NCBI GenBank assembly: GCA_020628095.1
Contig: JAHDFP010000004.1
Span: 62,001-126,000 of the forward strand
Reading direction: 5' to 3'
Length of the DNA: 64,000 bases
DNA from: Saprospiraceae bacterium
GTDB taxonomy: Bacteria > Bacteroidota > Bacteroidia > Chitinophagales > Saprospiraceae
The position numbers were made by a program, and so were the translations under genes. The notes under the pieces are model-generated. The model was not told the origin of the DNA. It did no database searches and was given only the letters and a program-made list of their open reading frames with translations. This document shows, piece after piece, positions 35,579 to 44,859 of the stretch (its first letter is position 1; the number at the start of each line of letters is the position of its first letter).

Positions 35579-35704
35579 TAATAAGTATTATCTCAGCAAA
35601 GTAAATCAAAATAGAACTTTAGGAGTACTATGATTTTATTAGTCTAAACTAAATATGACTATCTTTCCGATTATTGGCTAATTTTAATTGTAATCACCAC
35701 ATAG

Positions 35705-36796
35705 ATGAAACTATTTATTTCTTTTATATGCGTTCAGTTATTAGGTTTTCACTTGACAGGACAAGAGCAATTCACCTTTGATCACAATGGGGTAGAAAGA
35801 GAATACTTGCTCCATCTTCCAGACAATTTAAGCCCTAGTGCGCCTTTGGTATTTGTACTGCATGGCTACACTAGTAGTGCAAGCAATATCAGTGTATATA
35901 GCGGTATGACACGACAGGCTGATTTACATGGTTTTGCTGTGTGTTATCCACAGGGGACTGAGGACTTTAGAGGCACAACACATTGGAATGCTAATCTCAG
36001 TATCAGCGATACAGACGACATTGGATTCTTAAGTGAGCTATCTTCTTTTTTACACGAAGAATATAATCTAAGTGCTGACAATACATTTTCTTGCGGTATG
36101 TCCAATGGTGGATTTATGAGCTATACCTTGGCTTGCGAAAGACCTGATGTCTTTAAGGCGATTGCCTCGGTTACTGGAACGATGAGTGGATATGATTGGA
36201 ATAATTGTAATCCTGATAAGCCAGTCCCTGTGTTCCAAATATCAGGAGTCGATGATAACGTCGTACCCTATGATGGCAACTGGAATCCTGGTGGTGGCTG
36301 GGGTGGTGGCCCTGGAGCAGAAGGGGTCAACGAATTTTGGACCACGACCAATCAGACGGACATCTTAGAAACCACAGAAATCAGTAGTAATCTGAATGCG
36401 CAATATTATACCTCCTCCGATGAAGACAATAACAATCAAGTATGGTTTTATCCTATAGAAAACTGGGGGCATGATTGGCCAGGTGCATGGAATCAGTCCA
36501 GATCTGGAATATTAGCAGCGGAAGAAATATGGGAATTCTTTTCTCTATTTATAAATCAAGAAACCACATCTACTGGCAAGACCCCATCTCAAGTAATTTC
36601 TATCTATCCTAACCCATCCTCTATGTACATCCATGTATCTGGTATAGATGAAGAAGAGATCACAATTGCCGACATGAGCTATCAAGTGGTTATGAAATCA
36701 AAACCCATACAATCTGAAGTGAACATTAGCTCTCTAAGTCAAGGCGTTTACATATTAAAAGCTAAAAATCAATTCTTTAAATTTGTCAAACTCTGA
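35705..36796 (+). CDS. Secreted alpha/beta-hydrolase esterase (PHB-depolymerase/LpqC-like) with T9SS sorting domain
   Basis: 363 residues, signal peptide at 1-19. The alpha/beta-hydrolase core has LVFVLHGYTSSASNI (oxyanion HG), the nucleophile Ser133 in SCGMSNGGFMSY, the acid region VFQISGVDDNVVPYDG and the late His in NWGHDWPG. This is the poly(3-hydroxybutyrate) depolymerase/feruloyl esterase type. A type A T9SS sorting domain follows (VISIYPNPSSMYIHV ... FFKFVKL). It probably hydrolyses an extracellular ester such as a polyester or plant-wall feruloyl ester; the substrate is not resolved. Confidence 0.87.
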   Translation: MKLFISFICVQLLGFHLTGQEQFTFDHNGVEREYLLHLPDNLSPSAPLVFVLHGYTSSASNISVYSGMTRQADLHGFAVCYPQGTEDFRGTTHWNANLSISDTDDIGFLSELSSFLHEEYNLSADNTFSCGMSNGGFMSYTLACERPDVFKAIASVTGTMSGYDWNNCNPDKPVPVFQISGVDDNVVPYDGNWNPGGGWGGGPGAEGVNEFWTTTNQTDILETTEISSNLNAQYYTSSDEDNNNQVWFYPIENWGHDWPGAWNQSRSGILAAEEIWEFFSLFINQETTSTGKTPSQVISIYPNPSSMYIHVSGIDEEEITIADMSYQVVMKSKPIQSEVNISSLSQGVYILKAKNQFFKFVKL

Positions 36797-36859
36797 TAAC
36801 ATATACAAGGCTGTCATCGATTATTAGAATTACCTTCGTTTTCTAATAAAGATTATAGT

Positions 36860-37747
36860 ATGAAACCTGCCCTTATTGTTTCGTTCTTATTCTTCTTAAC
36901 CATTGGTTACTCTAATAAGGATACGACATATTTTGATTTTGATACTACCAAAGACAGCATAGTGCCTGGAGATGAGTTCTGTGTAGAATTTCTGACTCGT
37001 GATTTTATTGATATTATAGGATTCCAATCCGAGTTGCAATGGGATTCTACCGAGCTTGTTTACTTAGGCAGTTTTCAGGTGCCGGGATCCTTAATAGGTC
37101 CTATGACATTTAACGAAGAAGATGTAGCATTAGGAAAGCTGCCCTTCTTATGGACTAATGCCAATGCCTTGCCTCAGACTTTATTAGATGGAAGTCCAAT
37201 ATTTCAGGTTTGCTTTAGGGCTTCAGAAGATTTTGACAAGTATACTTATCTACGCATGGATAACAGCCTAGTATACACAGAAGATGAAAATGGCGAATAC
37301 TGCGAGAGCAGCCTGATCTTACTCAATGGTTATAGAACGGCAGCTGTAGATCATAATGTCATTCTTGTAGATAATGATGGGGATGGATATTACGACGGGG
37401 AGGATTGCGATGATAATAATCCTGAGATTAATCCTAATGCAGAGGAAATACCTGACAATGGTATAGATGAGGACTGTGATGGACAGGATGATATAACGTC
37501 GTCGTCCGAATTTTTAGCCCCTACCCTCTCTGTTTTCCCTAATCCCGCAAAGGACCTTATAAACATACAATGTGCAGGCCATGATAGTCTTCTTATACGG
37601 CTTATGGATGCTCGAGGAAAATTGCTTGGGCAATATACCAACGAAAAAGAAATAGATGTTAGCTCATTAGAGAATGGCACTTATTTTATGGTCATCAAAA
37701 CAAATGAAGCATCGCATACACATATAGAAAGAATCATCATTATGTGA
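36860..37747 (+). CDS. Secreted cohesin-like/MopE-type metal-binding protein with T9SS sorting domain
   Basis: 295 residues with a short signal peptide. Residues about 30-140 look like a cohesin-type beta-sandwich (SIVPGDEFCVEFLTRDF, FQSELQWDSTELVYLGSF). A MopE-type motif follows at about 170-210: VDNDGDGYYDGEDCDDNNPE, then NAEEIPDNGIDEDCDGQDD, rich in Asp and Cys and likely to bind calcium or another metal. A type A sorting domain ends the protein (LSVFPNPAKDLINIQC ... IERIIIM). It may be a structural surface protein. Confidence 0.8.
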   Translation: MKPALIVSFLFFLTIGYSNKDTTYFDFDTTKDSIVPGDEFCVEFLTRDFIDIIGFQSELQWDSTELVYLGSFQVPGSLIGPMTFNEEDVALGKLPFLWTNANALPQTLLDGSPIFQVCFRASEDFDKYTYLRMDNSLVYTEDENGEYCESSLILLNGYRTAAVDHNVILVDNDGDGYYDGEDCDDNNPEINPNAEEIPDNGIDEDCDGQDDITSSSEFLAPTLSVFPNPAKDLINIQCAGHDSLLIRLMDARGKLLGQYTNEKEIDVSSLENGTYFMVIKTNEASHTHIERIIIM

Positions 37748-37865
37748 TATACTTCGGAGTACTTGTGTTCTTTTTTTACAACTCAACCCACGATTCTTAC
37801 AGTTCGTCTTATTACTTTTTGTGCTTACACCTATTGAGATGACTTTTGGTGTATAATTAGTACTC

Positions 37866-40025
37866 ATGAAACTGAAAACATACATATCATTATTCTTTCT
37901 ACTTGTTAGTGTGTCACATAATGCTCAGAATCTGGTGTCAGGTATCGTAACAGAAAAATCTGGCGAGCCCATTATAGGTGCCAATGTCTTTATCGAAGGA
38001 AGTTATGATGGAACAACCTCTGAGCTAGACGGTTCTTTCTCCTTTGAGACATCTCTATCTGGTGATCAAGTATTGTCCATATCATTTCTTGGTTATGAAG
38101 CCAAAAAAAGAACGCTCCCAGTAGAAGAAATGCAAAACCTGATTATCAAACTGAGACCATCGGCCGCTACGCTAGATGCCGTAGAGATAACTTCTAGTAC
38201 TTTTAAGGCTGGCGACAATTCCAAAGTCGCAGTCCTAAAACCTTTAGACATGGTCACTACTGCTGGATCTATGGGTGATGTCGTCGCAGCCATCCAGTCA
38301 CTCCCAGGGACACAGAGTAATGCAGATGATGGTAGACTGTTTGTCCGAGGAGGTGATGCGCGAGAGACAAGGATATTTATAGATGGCATGCGGGTGTTTT
38401 CTCCTTATACGAGGACCATTGGTGGTACGCCAAGTCGGGGTAGGTATTCACCTTTTTTGTTCAAAGGGGTCAGCTTTAGTACAGGGGGTTATGATGCGGA
38501 ATTTGGGCAAGCCTTATCTGGTATTCTGGATATGAACACGATAGATGAGCCTAAGCAGACGGAAAGTAATCTATCTCTGATGACCGTCGGACTGGGCGTA
38601 AGTCATACGCATAAGGGCGACGATAGTTCTGTAAGTTTCAGTGGTTCGTATATAGATCTTACACCATATTATCTGTTGGCTCCGACTCGACTCAATTTTA
38701 ATACACCATTCCGAGGCTTCTCAGGAGAGTTGGTACACAGACACAAGACCTCCAAAGGACTGATCAAAAACTACATTGCCGGTGACTGGGGAATAGTAGG
38801 TGTTTTTCAGAACAACCTAGATAGCGGTCTCCGTGAGGATGTAGATGTCGATAACAAAAACATATATACTAACTCCACCTATAATATGATACTGTCCGAT
38901 AAGACTTCTCTCAAAATGGGAATAAGTCTTGGCTACAATAAAGATGTGGTAGAGGTAGATGATTTTCGATTACAGACTTCGTTGAAAGGGATGCATATCA
39001 AAGGGGCATTCAAGCGTATCATCAGTGACTTTATATCCCTAAGCTATGGTGCCGAAGTCACTTGGCAAGAAGACGGCGTTAATAAATCTAGTACGGGAGT
39101 CACCTTTTATAATGGAACCGTGTCCAGGTATATTCCAGCCGCTTTTACTTCATTGGATTATTTTTTCAGCAAAGATTTGGCCTTTCAGTTGGGGGCTCGT
39201 TATGAGTATAATAGCTTGCTGGAGACTAACGAAATCAACCCACGCCTCACCTTGGCTTATAAGATGGGTAAGAATGACCAGATCAGTGGTGCGATAGGTA
39301 TCTATAACCAAGAGTTAGGCCCTGAGTCATTACAGACGAACAATACTCTCATCAATGAAAAATCCACGCATTACCTCATCAATTATAATTACAAGACGGA
39401 TAAAAACATCATCAGACTAGAGGGATATTATAAGTCATACAAAGATCTGCTGACGTACCAGAACATAGAACAAAGATCAATAGGCAACTCGGCTAATGGT
39501 GGAGATGGTGCAGCTTATGGTATTGATGTGTTTTGGCGAGCTAATAATCTTATAAAGTATGTGGACATGTGGGTTAGCTACAGCTGGTTGCATAACGAAA
39601 GAAAATATCTTGATTATCCAGATTATGCCACCCCTAATTTTTCTACGTCGCACAACCTATCCGTTGTTACTAAAAAATGGTTTCCTAAGCTCAACTCTCA
39701 GCTAGGAGTCACGTATACCTTAGCCAGTGGCAGGCCTTATGATAATCCTCATACACCCTCTTTTATGTCAGAGAGGTCTAAGCCTTTTCATAATCTTAGT
39801 ATGAGCTGGGCGTACCTGATAACACAACAAAAAATCCTCTTTGTATCCGTATCTAATGTGCCACGAATCAAAAATGAATTTGGTTATAGATACTCATCTG
39901 CACCTAATGCAGATGGCATGTATAACTCAGAACTTATCAGACCTAATGACGATCAGTTCTTCTTTGTCGGGTTTTTTATCACTATGAGTAAAGACAAAAC
40001 TAAAAACCAGTTGGACCAATTGTAG
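37866..40025 (+). CDS. TonB-dependent outer-membrane receptor with carboxypeptidase-regulatory-like domain
   Basis: 719 residues. A signal peptide (to VSHNAQ) is followed by a CarboxypepD_reg-like domain (VSGIVTEKSGEPIIGANVFI, then GTTSELDGSFSFET), the plug (MGDVVAAIQSLPGTQSNADD, GRLFVRGGDARETRIFIDGM) and a beta-barrel ending in DNQLDQL-type residues (NQLDQL). It imports a substrate that cannot be named; no SusD partner is adjacent. The next genes are a DUF2141 protein and a two-component pair, which may form a functional module with it. Confidence 0.9.
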   Translation: MKLKTYISLFFLLVSVSHNAQNLVSGIVTEKSGEPIIGANVFIEGSYDGTTSELDGSFSFETSLSGDQVLSISFLGYEAKKRTLPVEEMQNLIIKLRPSAATLDAVEITSSTFKAGDNSKVAVLKPLDMVTTAGSMGDVVAAIQSLPGTQSNADDGRLFVRGGDARETRIFIDGMRVFSPYTRTIGGTPSRGRYSPFLFKGVSFSTGGYDAEFGQALSGILDMNTIDEPKQTESNLSLMTVGLGVSHTHKGDDSSVSFSGSYIDLTPYYLLAPTRLNFNTPFRGFSGELVHRHKTSKGLIKNYIAGDWGIVGVFQNNLDSGLREDVDVDNKNIYTNSTYNMILSDKTSLKMGISLGYNKDVVEVDDFRLQTSLKGMHIKGAFKRIISDFISLSYGAEVTWQEDGVNKSSTGVTFYNGTVSRYIPAAFTSLDYFFSKDLAFQLGARYEYNSLLETNEINPRLTLAYKMGKNDQISGAIGIYNQELGPESLQTNNTLINEKSTHYLINYNYKTDKNIIRLEGYYKSYKDLLTYQNIEQRSIGNSANGGDGAAYGIDVFWRANNLIKYVDMWVSYSWLHNERKYLDYPDYATPNFSTSHNLSVVTKKWFPKLNSQLGVTYTLASGRPYDNPHTPSFMSERSKPFHNLSMSWAYLITQQKILFVSVSNVPRIKNEFGYRYSSAPNADGMYNSELIRPNDDQFFFVGFFITMSKDKTKNQLDQL

Positions 40026-40095
40026 CATTCTTACAATTCGTCAGGACTAATCCACAATTGGTCATGATATACTTTCATCCATTAGTCAGTTGACT

Positions 40096-40103
40096 TAGAT
40101 TTG
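40096..40103 (+). promoter_or_regulatory. Possible promoter (-7 box) of the DUF2141 operon
   Basis: TAGATTTG matches TAnnTTTG 32 bases before the DUF2141 start. At the N20 position the -33 triplet is TTT instead of TTG. Confidence 0.55.
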
Positions 40104-40135
40104 AATTATAATTATTAAAAAAATAAATTTCATAT

Positions 40136-40588
40136 ATGAAAAGCTTATTAGTTATTATCACAATTTTTCTCTTATGTTCTGACATAAGTGCGCAAGATCA
40201 GGTTATAAGCGACAAACCTTCAAAAGAACAACAAACTTGCACTATCACTATCCAGATAGAAGGGCTGAAGTCAAATAAGGGTAAGTTATTCCTTTCTCTT
40301 TACGACTCTCAAGAAAATTGGCTGTCAAAAGGATGTAAAGAAGCCATCGTAAATATTGAGAATAGAACAGCAACAGTACAATTAGAAGGTGTGCCTTATG
40401 GAACTTATGCCATATCTACTTTCCATGACGAAAATGACAACAAAAAATTAGATACTGGATTTTTAGGTATTCCTGTAGAGCCGTATGCCTCTTCCAGAGG
40501 GGCTAAAGGTCGATTTGGTCCTCCTAAATGGAAACATGCCAAGTTTGTTATCGAATCCAATGCACAATCAGAAATTATCAAATACTAA
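40136..40588 (+). CDS. DUF2141 family exported protein
   Basis: 150 residues, signal peptide to DISAQ. The DUF2141 core is visible: TITIQIEGLKSNKGKLFLSL, then VNIENRTATVQLEGVPYGTY, AISTFHDENDNKKLDTGFLG and IPVEPYASSRGAKGRFGPP. It is a single periplasmic beta-sandwich domain of unknown biochemical role, often found in Bacteroidota beside TonB receptors and LytTR regulators, as here. First gene of a four-gene run. Confidence 0.87.
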   Translation: MKSLLVIITIFLLCSDISAQDQVISDKPSKEQQTCTITIQIEGLKSNKGKLFLSLYDSQENWLSKGCKEAIVNIENRTATVQLEGVPYGTYAISTFHDENDNKKLDTGFLGIPVEPYASSRGAKGRFGPPKWKHAKFVIESNAQSEIIKY

Positions 40589-40614
40589 AATCACACCACT
40601 AAAAAACATATACA

Positions 40615-41247
40615 ATGAAAAATTATATAAGTCTTCTTTCGCTTATCATACTCAGTAATATAGCCCTCTCACAGGGTACAGCATACGAGCAAGGAATGAA
40701 AAAAGCCTTCAGCCTATGGGGCGAAAATAAAACAACAGAAGCTAGTGCCCTTTTTGAAAGAATAGCGCTCGCCGAAAAAGAAAACTGGTTGCCATACTAT
40801 TATGCTGCGAATGTACTTATTGCCTCTTCTTTTACTACCGAGGACAAAGTCAAAACAAATGAAATGCTCAAAAAAGCCGAAGAACATATCGCGGCAGCAC
40901 ATGTCGCATCTCCTGACAACTCAGAGATTACAACCTTAGAGGGTGTCTTATATACAGGATATGTGGCTATGGAACCAGAGGTGTATGCTATGCAATACTC
41001 TAATAAGATCATGGGACTTCACGAAAAAGCCCTAAAACTAAACCCTGATAATCCACGAGCACGATTCAATAAAATAGAATACGAAATAGGAACAGCACGA
41101 TTTTTTGGACAAGACCTTTCCACATTTTGTGATGCACTGAAGGAAACAAAGCCTTTGTTTGAAAACCCAGAAAAGGGTGATGCATTTTTTCCTTCCTATG
41201 GTGTAGAAAGGTTAGATGCTACTATGACTCAATGCGGCTGCGAATAA
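40615..41247 (+). CDS. Exported TPR-like protein
   Basis: 210 residues, signal peptide to NIALSQG. The mature protein is helical with TPR-like units: FSLWGENKTTEASALFERIA, LPYYYAANVLIASSF and LHEKALKLNPDNPRARFNKI. It ends with TMTQCGCE. It probably acts as a periplasmic protein-interaction scaffold. It lies between DUF2141 and the LytS-like kinase with gaps of under 30 bases, so it may take part in signal perception; that is inference. Confidence 0.75.
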   Translation: MKNYISLLSLIILSNIALSQGTAYEQGMKKAFSLWGENKTTEASALFERIALAEKENWLPYYYAANVLIASSFTTEDKVKTNEMLKKAEEHIAAAHVASPDNSEITTLEGVLYTGYVAMEPEVYAMQYSNKIMGLHEKALKLNPDNPRARFNKIEYEIGTARFFGQDLSTFCDALKETKPLFENPEKGDAFFPSYGVERLDATMTQCGCE

Positions 41248-41263
41248 CATCTATATCCTAAGC

Positions 41264-42286
41264 ATGGAATATTTTCTTGGAGAAGTAAGGAAGGCCATTA
41301 AGTTTATTGCTGTCTTATGTCTGATTACTATTGCTATTCAGATTTTACATGATAATGATATCAACTTGCCAAATATAGGTCGCTGGATCTTTTCTAACGT
41401 TTACTTCGGTATACCTTTCTACTTCGCTAACGCCTATCTCAACGAATGGCTCAATGGATTATTCCCATGGCATGAAGAACCAAAGAAAAGAGTATTGTGG
41501 GGGATACCATCATTTATAGTTATGAATGTTGGTATCCTAATGATTCTCTTGTATGTTTTTAGCAGATTTTACCTTGGTAATGATAGTGTCAATATTTTTT
41601 CGAGAGATTATATCAATACGTTTATTGTTTCTCTGACAATATGTCTCATTGCTACATTATATTTTCATGCCGTCGGTTTTTTCAATGGATTCATTAGTCA
41701 GATGAGAATAAGCGAAAAACTAAAAGAGGAAAAAATTTCTGCCGAACTCAATGCGCTTAAGTCACAGGTCAATCCACACTTTCTTTTCAATAGCTTTAAT
41801 GTACTATCAGGTCTTATAGACGAAGATTCCGAGCGGGCACAAAAGTTTCTGGGCGGTCTGTCAAAAATATATCGGTATATCCTTGAGCAAAGAAATGAAG
41901 ATCTCAGTAGTGTAAAAGAAGAGCTGGCTTTTGCCAATCAGTATCTTAAACTACAAAAAACAAGATTTGAGGACGGTGTCAATATCAATATAGCAGTGCC
42001 TCAGGATGCCATGGGTAATAAAATTCCTTCCCTCAGTCTCCAGTTGCTCTTAGAAAACGCCATCAAACATAATGCCTTCGATGACAACAACCCATTGCAG
42101 ATCAATATCGCAAAAGTGGAAAACAATCTTGTCGTCAGTAATAATGTAAAAGAACGATCACGACTATCCGAGAGTAATGGTATCGGATTAGAAAATATTG
42201 CTAAGAGGTATGAACTACATGCTGTACCGGGGTTTCATTTTGTAAATGATAATAATTACTTTAAAGTCACACTGCCCCTTATATGA
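41264..42286 (+). CDS. LytS-type sensor histidine kinase
   Basis: 340 residues. Four membrane helices in the first 140 residues, no large periplasmic domain, then a His_kinase domain: LNALKSQVNPHFLFNSFNVL with phospho-acceptor His172, the N-box-like LSLQLLLENAIKHNAF and a short SNGIGLENIAKRY G-box. The ATPase domain is compact. The last bases overlap the start of the LytTR regulator (ATGA), showing coupled translation. Confidence 0.93.
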   Translation: MEYFLGEVRKAIKFIAVLCLITIAIQILHDNDINLPNIGRWIFSNVYFGIPFYFANAYLNEWLNGLFPWHEEPKKRVLWGIPSFIVMNVGILMILLYVFSRFYLGNDSVNIFSRDYINTFIVSLTICLIATLYFHAVGFFNGFISQMRISEKLKEEKISAELNALKSQVNPHFLFNSFNVLSGLIDEDSERAQKFLGGLSKIYRYILEQRNEDLSSVKEELAFANQYLKLQKTRFEDGVNINIAVPQDAMGNKIPSLSLQLLLENAIKHNAFDDNNPLQINIAKVENNLVVSNNVKERSRLSESNGIGLENIAKRYELHAVPGFHFVNDNNYFKVTLPLI

Positions 42287-43035
42287 ATGTTATTATCGTA
42301 GAGGACGAATCCATCGCCGCTAGAAGACTACAGCGTATGTTGGCGGACCGTGAGATTAACGTCATAGAAATAATTTCTACAGTAAAAGAGCTCAAGGTTC
42401 AATTAGCCAAAAAAGATCAACCTGAGTTATTCTTTTTTGATATTCATCTGAGTGACGGGCTAGTGTTCGATGCCTTAGCAGAGCAGACTCTATCTACGCC
42501 GATAATATTTACAACCGCCTATGACCAATACGCCATCAAAGCATTCAAACAAAATAGTATTGACTATTTGCTGAAGCCCGTAGATGGAGAAGAGTTAGAT
42601 GCCGCATTAGCCAAATATAAAAACACCATCAAACCGCAAATTAATTTAGAGGCGCTATCTAGCCTGATACTGGGACAACAAACCCAACCAGCAACAGAAT
42701 ATCGCGAACGTATCAGCGTGCGCGTAGGAGATAAAATAAAAACCTACTCTCTGAAAGACATTTTGTTCTTTTATAGCGAAAGCAAAATGAATTATCTTTT
42801 CACGGCGGAAGGAAGATCTTACCCAATAGAAAAGACAATAGAGCAAGTCTTCTCTGAGCTCAATCCTAAAGATTATTATAGGGTAAATAGGGGATATATA
42901 ATTTCTATTACGGCTATATCTGAGATTATAACCTATTCCAATTCTCGTCTGAAAGTAAAAGTCAATCAAGCTCCTGACCACGAAATAATAGTAAGTAGAG
43001 AAAAGGTCAAAGATTTTAAAGCATGGATTGGCTAA
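42283..43035 (+). CDS. LytTR-family response regulator
   Basis: 250 residues. Receiver domain with VEDE acidic pocket (Glu7-Asp8), phospho-acceptor Asp53 in FFFDIHLSDG, FTTAYDQYAIKAF and the LLKPVDG motif. The C-terminal LytTR domain includes ISVRVGDKIKTYSLKDILFF, YYRVNRGYIISITAI and IIVSREKVKDFKAWIG. Partner of the overlapping upstream kinase. Likely targets include the neighbouring TonB receptor operon, by proximity only. Confidence 0.95.
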   Translation: MNVIIVEDESIAARRLQRMLADREINVIEIISTVKELKVQLAKKDQPELFFFDIHLSDGLVFDALAEQTLSTPIIFTTAYDQYAIKAFKQNSIDYLLKPVDGEELDAALAKYKNTIKPQINLEALSSLILGQQTQPATEYRERISVRVGDKIKTYSLKDILFFYSESKMNYLFTAEGRSYPIEKTIEQVFSELNPKDYYRVNRGYIISITAISEIITYSNSRLKVKVNQAPDHEIIVSREKVKDFKAWIG

Positions 43036-43073
43036 AAAAATAAGGGGAGTTTCTCAGTAGAGAAGTTCCCCTT
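43034..43073 (-). terminator. Terminator between convergent LytTR and thioredoxin-fold genes
   Basis: AAGGGGAGTTTCTC (43042-43055) pairs over 14 positions, two of them G-T, with GAGAAGTTCCCCTT (43060-43073). The A7 run on its left side becomes the T tract when read on the minus strand, so it best fits the minus-strand gene. Confidence 0.8.
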
Positions 43074-43097
43074 ATATCTACTAATATAAATTAGCTG

Positions 43098-44681
43098 TTA
43101 GATCTTAGAAAACTTGATCATATTTTGTCCTTTATCTGACTGCACGGATATGAAGTACACGCCTGAAGCGAGATCACTCACATCGTAATTCTGAGAAAAA
43201 TGCTTGTCATTATATCTGCCAAAATCTTTTACATTCTGACCATATATATCAACAACAGTAACACGATAATCTAGATTCTCAGAGAATGATAATTCTATAT
43301 TAAGTATTTCTGCTACTGGATTAGGAGATACTTTAGACTCATCGAGTTCAGTTATATCCTCTACGCCCGTCGTTTGTTCTGTATTGATATTAACTGTAGT
43401 TGAGCTTCCCCAGTTAGTACCTTCTCCTGTTAATTCTTCTAACGCCGTCTGGTCTGCATTCAATCTAATAACATTTTGCTTGATGATATTACCCCATTGA
43501 TCTATGATTTCTACACCTGGAGGAGTTTCGTTATTAACATGATCAAAAGTAAGAGAACCAAGTCCATCATCTGCAGAATCAAAAATCTGCATAGAAAGAC
43601 AAGAAATATCGGTTGTCGTTTCCACTTCGTATTCAAAGGTTCTAGAAGCATCAGGACCTCCTCCACCAAATTGATCTTCAGTTCCTGCTTGGTATGGACC
43701 ATCTTGTGCCAAGATATTAAGATCTTCGTCCACTAGTCTCCAAGTCGTTTCTGCTGGATAAAAATCCGTTGTGAAAAGTAAAGTAAACTTTTCTGTTGCT
43801 ACCGAATATCTAGCTGTAGTTTCTCCTTCAGCTCCGACCCAGTCTTTTCCAGTTTGTCCATCCAATTCGGATATACGTGCCTCTATAGTATGTGCATCGG
43901 CATCTATCAAAATAGGGTCAAAAACGATAGGCTCACCAAAATTGTAAGACTCTATGTCATTAACTACTGCAGATTGTACAACATTTCCATCTATAAGTAA
44001 ATCTACAGTGGCCGCTTCAATATCCATCTGAGAATAGTTGAATATATCAACCGTTGGCTCTACTTCGGTATCGAAACAAAATGATCCAAATCTAAAGTTA
44101 CCAGATACTCTGGCACTAGACTCCGTATTAATCCCCATTGCAGATAACCAAAACTCTTCGTCATATCTGACTGATGGACCAGGCATAGTAGAACCTAATT
44201 CTACAATCCTTCCATCTGGCTGGATAATATATAAGGTTGGCCAGTAACTTATTTGCATAAGTGAAGGAACTGACGGTTCATCTATCAGGTTGTAAGGAAT
44301 ATTCTCTCCCGTCGCTGGATTAGTCGTCCAATCTCCCCATGAGTCCGTTGCCGTCTCCATAAACAATGATTCTATCGGCGTTCTGCTATCACCCTCTACA
44401 CTAAGGATTCTGATCTGGTCTGTACCTTCTGGACCATACGCTAAGTATAGTTCTTCCATCCATCCAGACTCATGAAAAGACCAACAAGGTCCACACCATG
44501 TAGCAAATATGTCCAAAACAACCGTCTTGCCATCATCCAGCCAAGCCTGTACATCGACAGCCTCACCTGTTATAGCATCTGTTCCTGTAATGTTTCCAGG
44601 AATCGTGGTACCGTGCCTAAGCTGAGCAAAGGATAAAACGGAAACTCCACAGAATAATAAAGCGAGTAAATATCTTTTCAT
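43098..44681 (-). CDS. Secreted thioredoxin-fold protein with T9SS sorting domain
   Basis: 527 residues with a signal peptide (to VLSFAQ). The N-terminal TlpA/thioredoxin-like domain has VVLDIFATWCGPCWSFHESG, containing the WCGPC active site, and a cis-Pro region before the LMQISYWPTLYIIQPDGRIV strand. Beta-rich domains follow at about 190-420. The type A sorting domain (VSPNPVAEILNIELSFSENL ... MIKFSKI) directs T9SS export. A thioredoxin active site outside the outer membrane suggests disulfide chemistry on surface proteins, or a fold reused for binding. Confidence 0.85.
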   Translation of the reverse strand: MKRYLLALLFCGVSVLSFAQLRHGTTIPGNITGTDAITGEAVDVQAWLDDGKTVVLDIFATWCGPCWSFHESGWMEELYLAYGPEGTDQIRILSVEGDSRTPIESLFMETATDSWGDWTTNPATGENIPYNLIDEPSVPSLMQISYWPTLYIIQPDGRIVELGSTMPGPSVRYDEEFWLSAMGINTESSARVSGNFRFGSFCFDTEVEPTVDIFNYSQMDIEAATVDLLIDGNVVQSAVVNDIESYNFGEPIVFDPILIDADAHTIEARISELDGQTGKDWVGAEGETTARYSVATEKFTLLFTTDFYPAETTWRLVDEDLNILAQDGPYQAGTEDQFGGGGPDASRTFEYEVETTTDISCLSMQIFDSADDGLGSLTFDHVNNETPPGVEIIDQWGNIIKQNVIRLNADQTALEELTGEGTNWGSSTTVNINTEQTTGVEDITELDESKVSPNPVAEILNIELSFSENLDYRVTVVDIYGQNVKDFGRYNDKHFSQNYDVSDLASGVYFISVQSDKGQNMIKFSKI

Positions 44682-44859
44682 ATAAGAATTTTATAGATCT
44701 AATAAATATTGATACGATTAAAGATAGCAGAATTTTAATCTATTCTTTTGCATTGATCTTTGATTTATATCAATTGTCCTGCATAAGCAATTATAAGCCA
44801 TTAGAGTCGCTTAATACATAGAAAATGTGATACTATGAAAATGACTGATTTCTGCCGAA

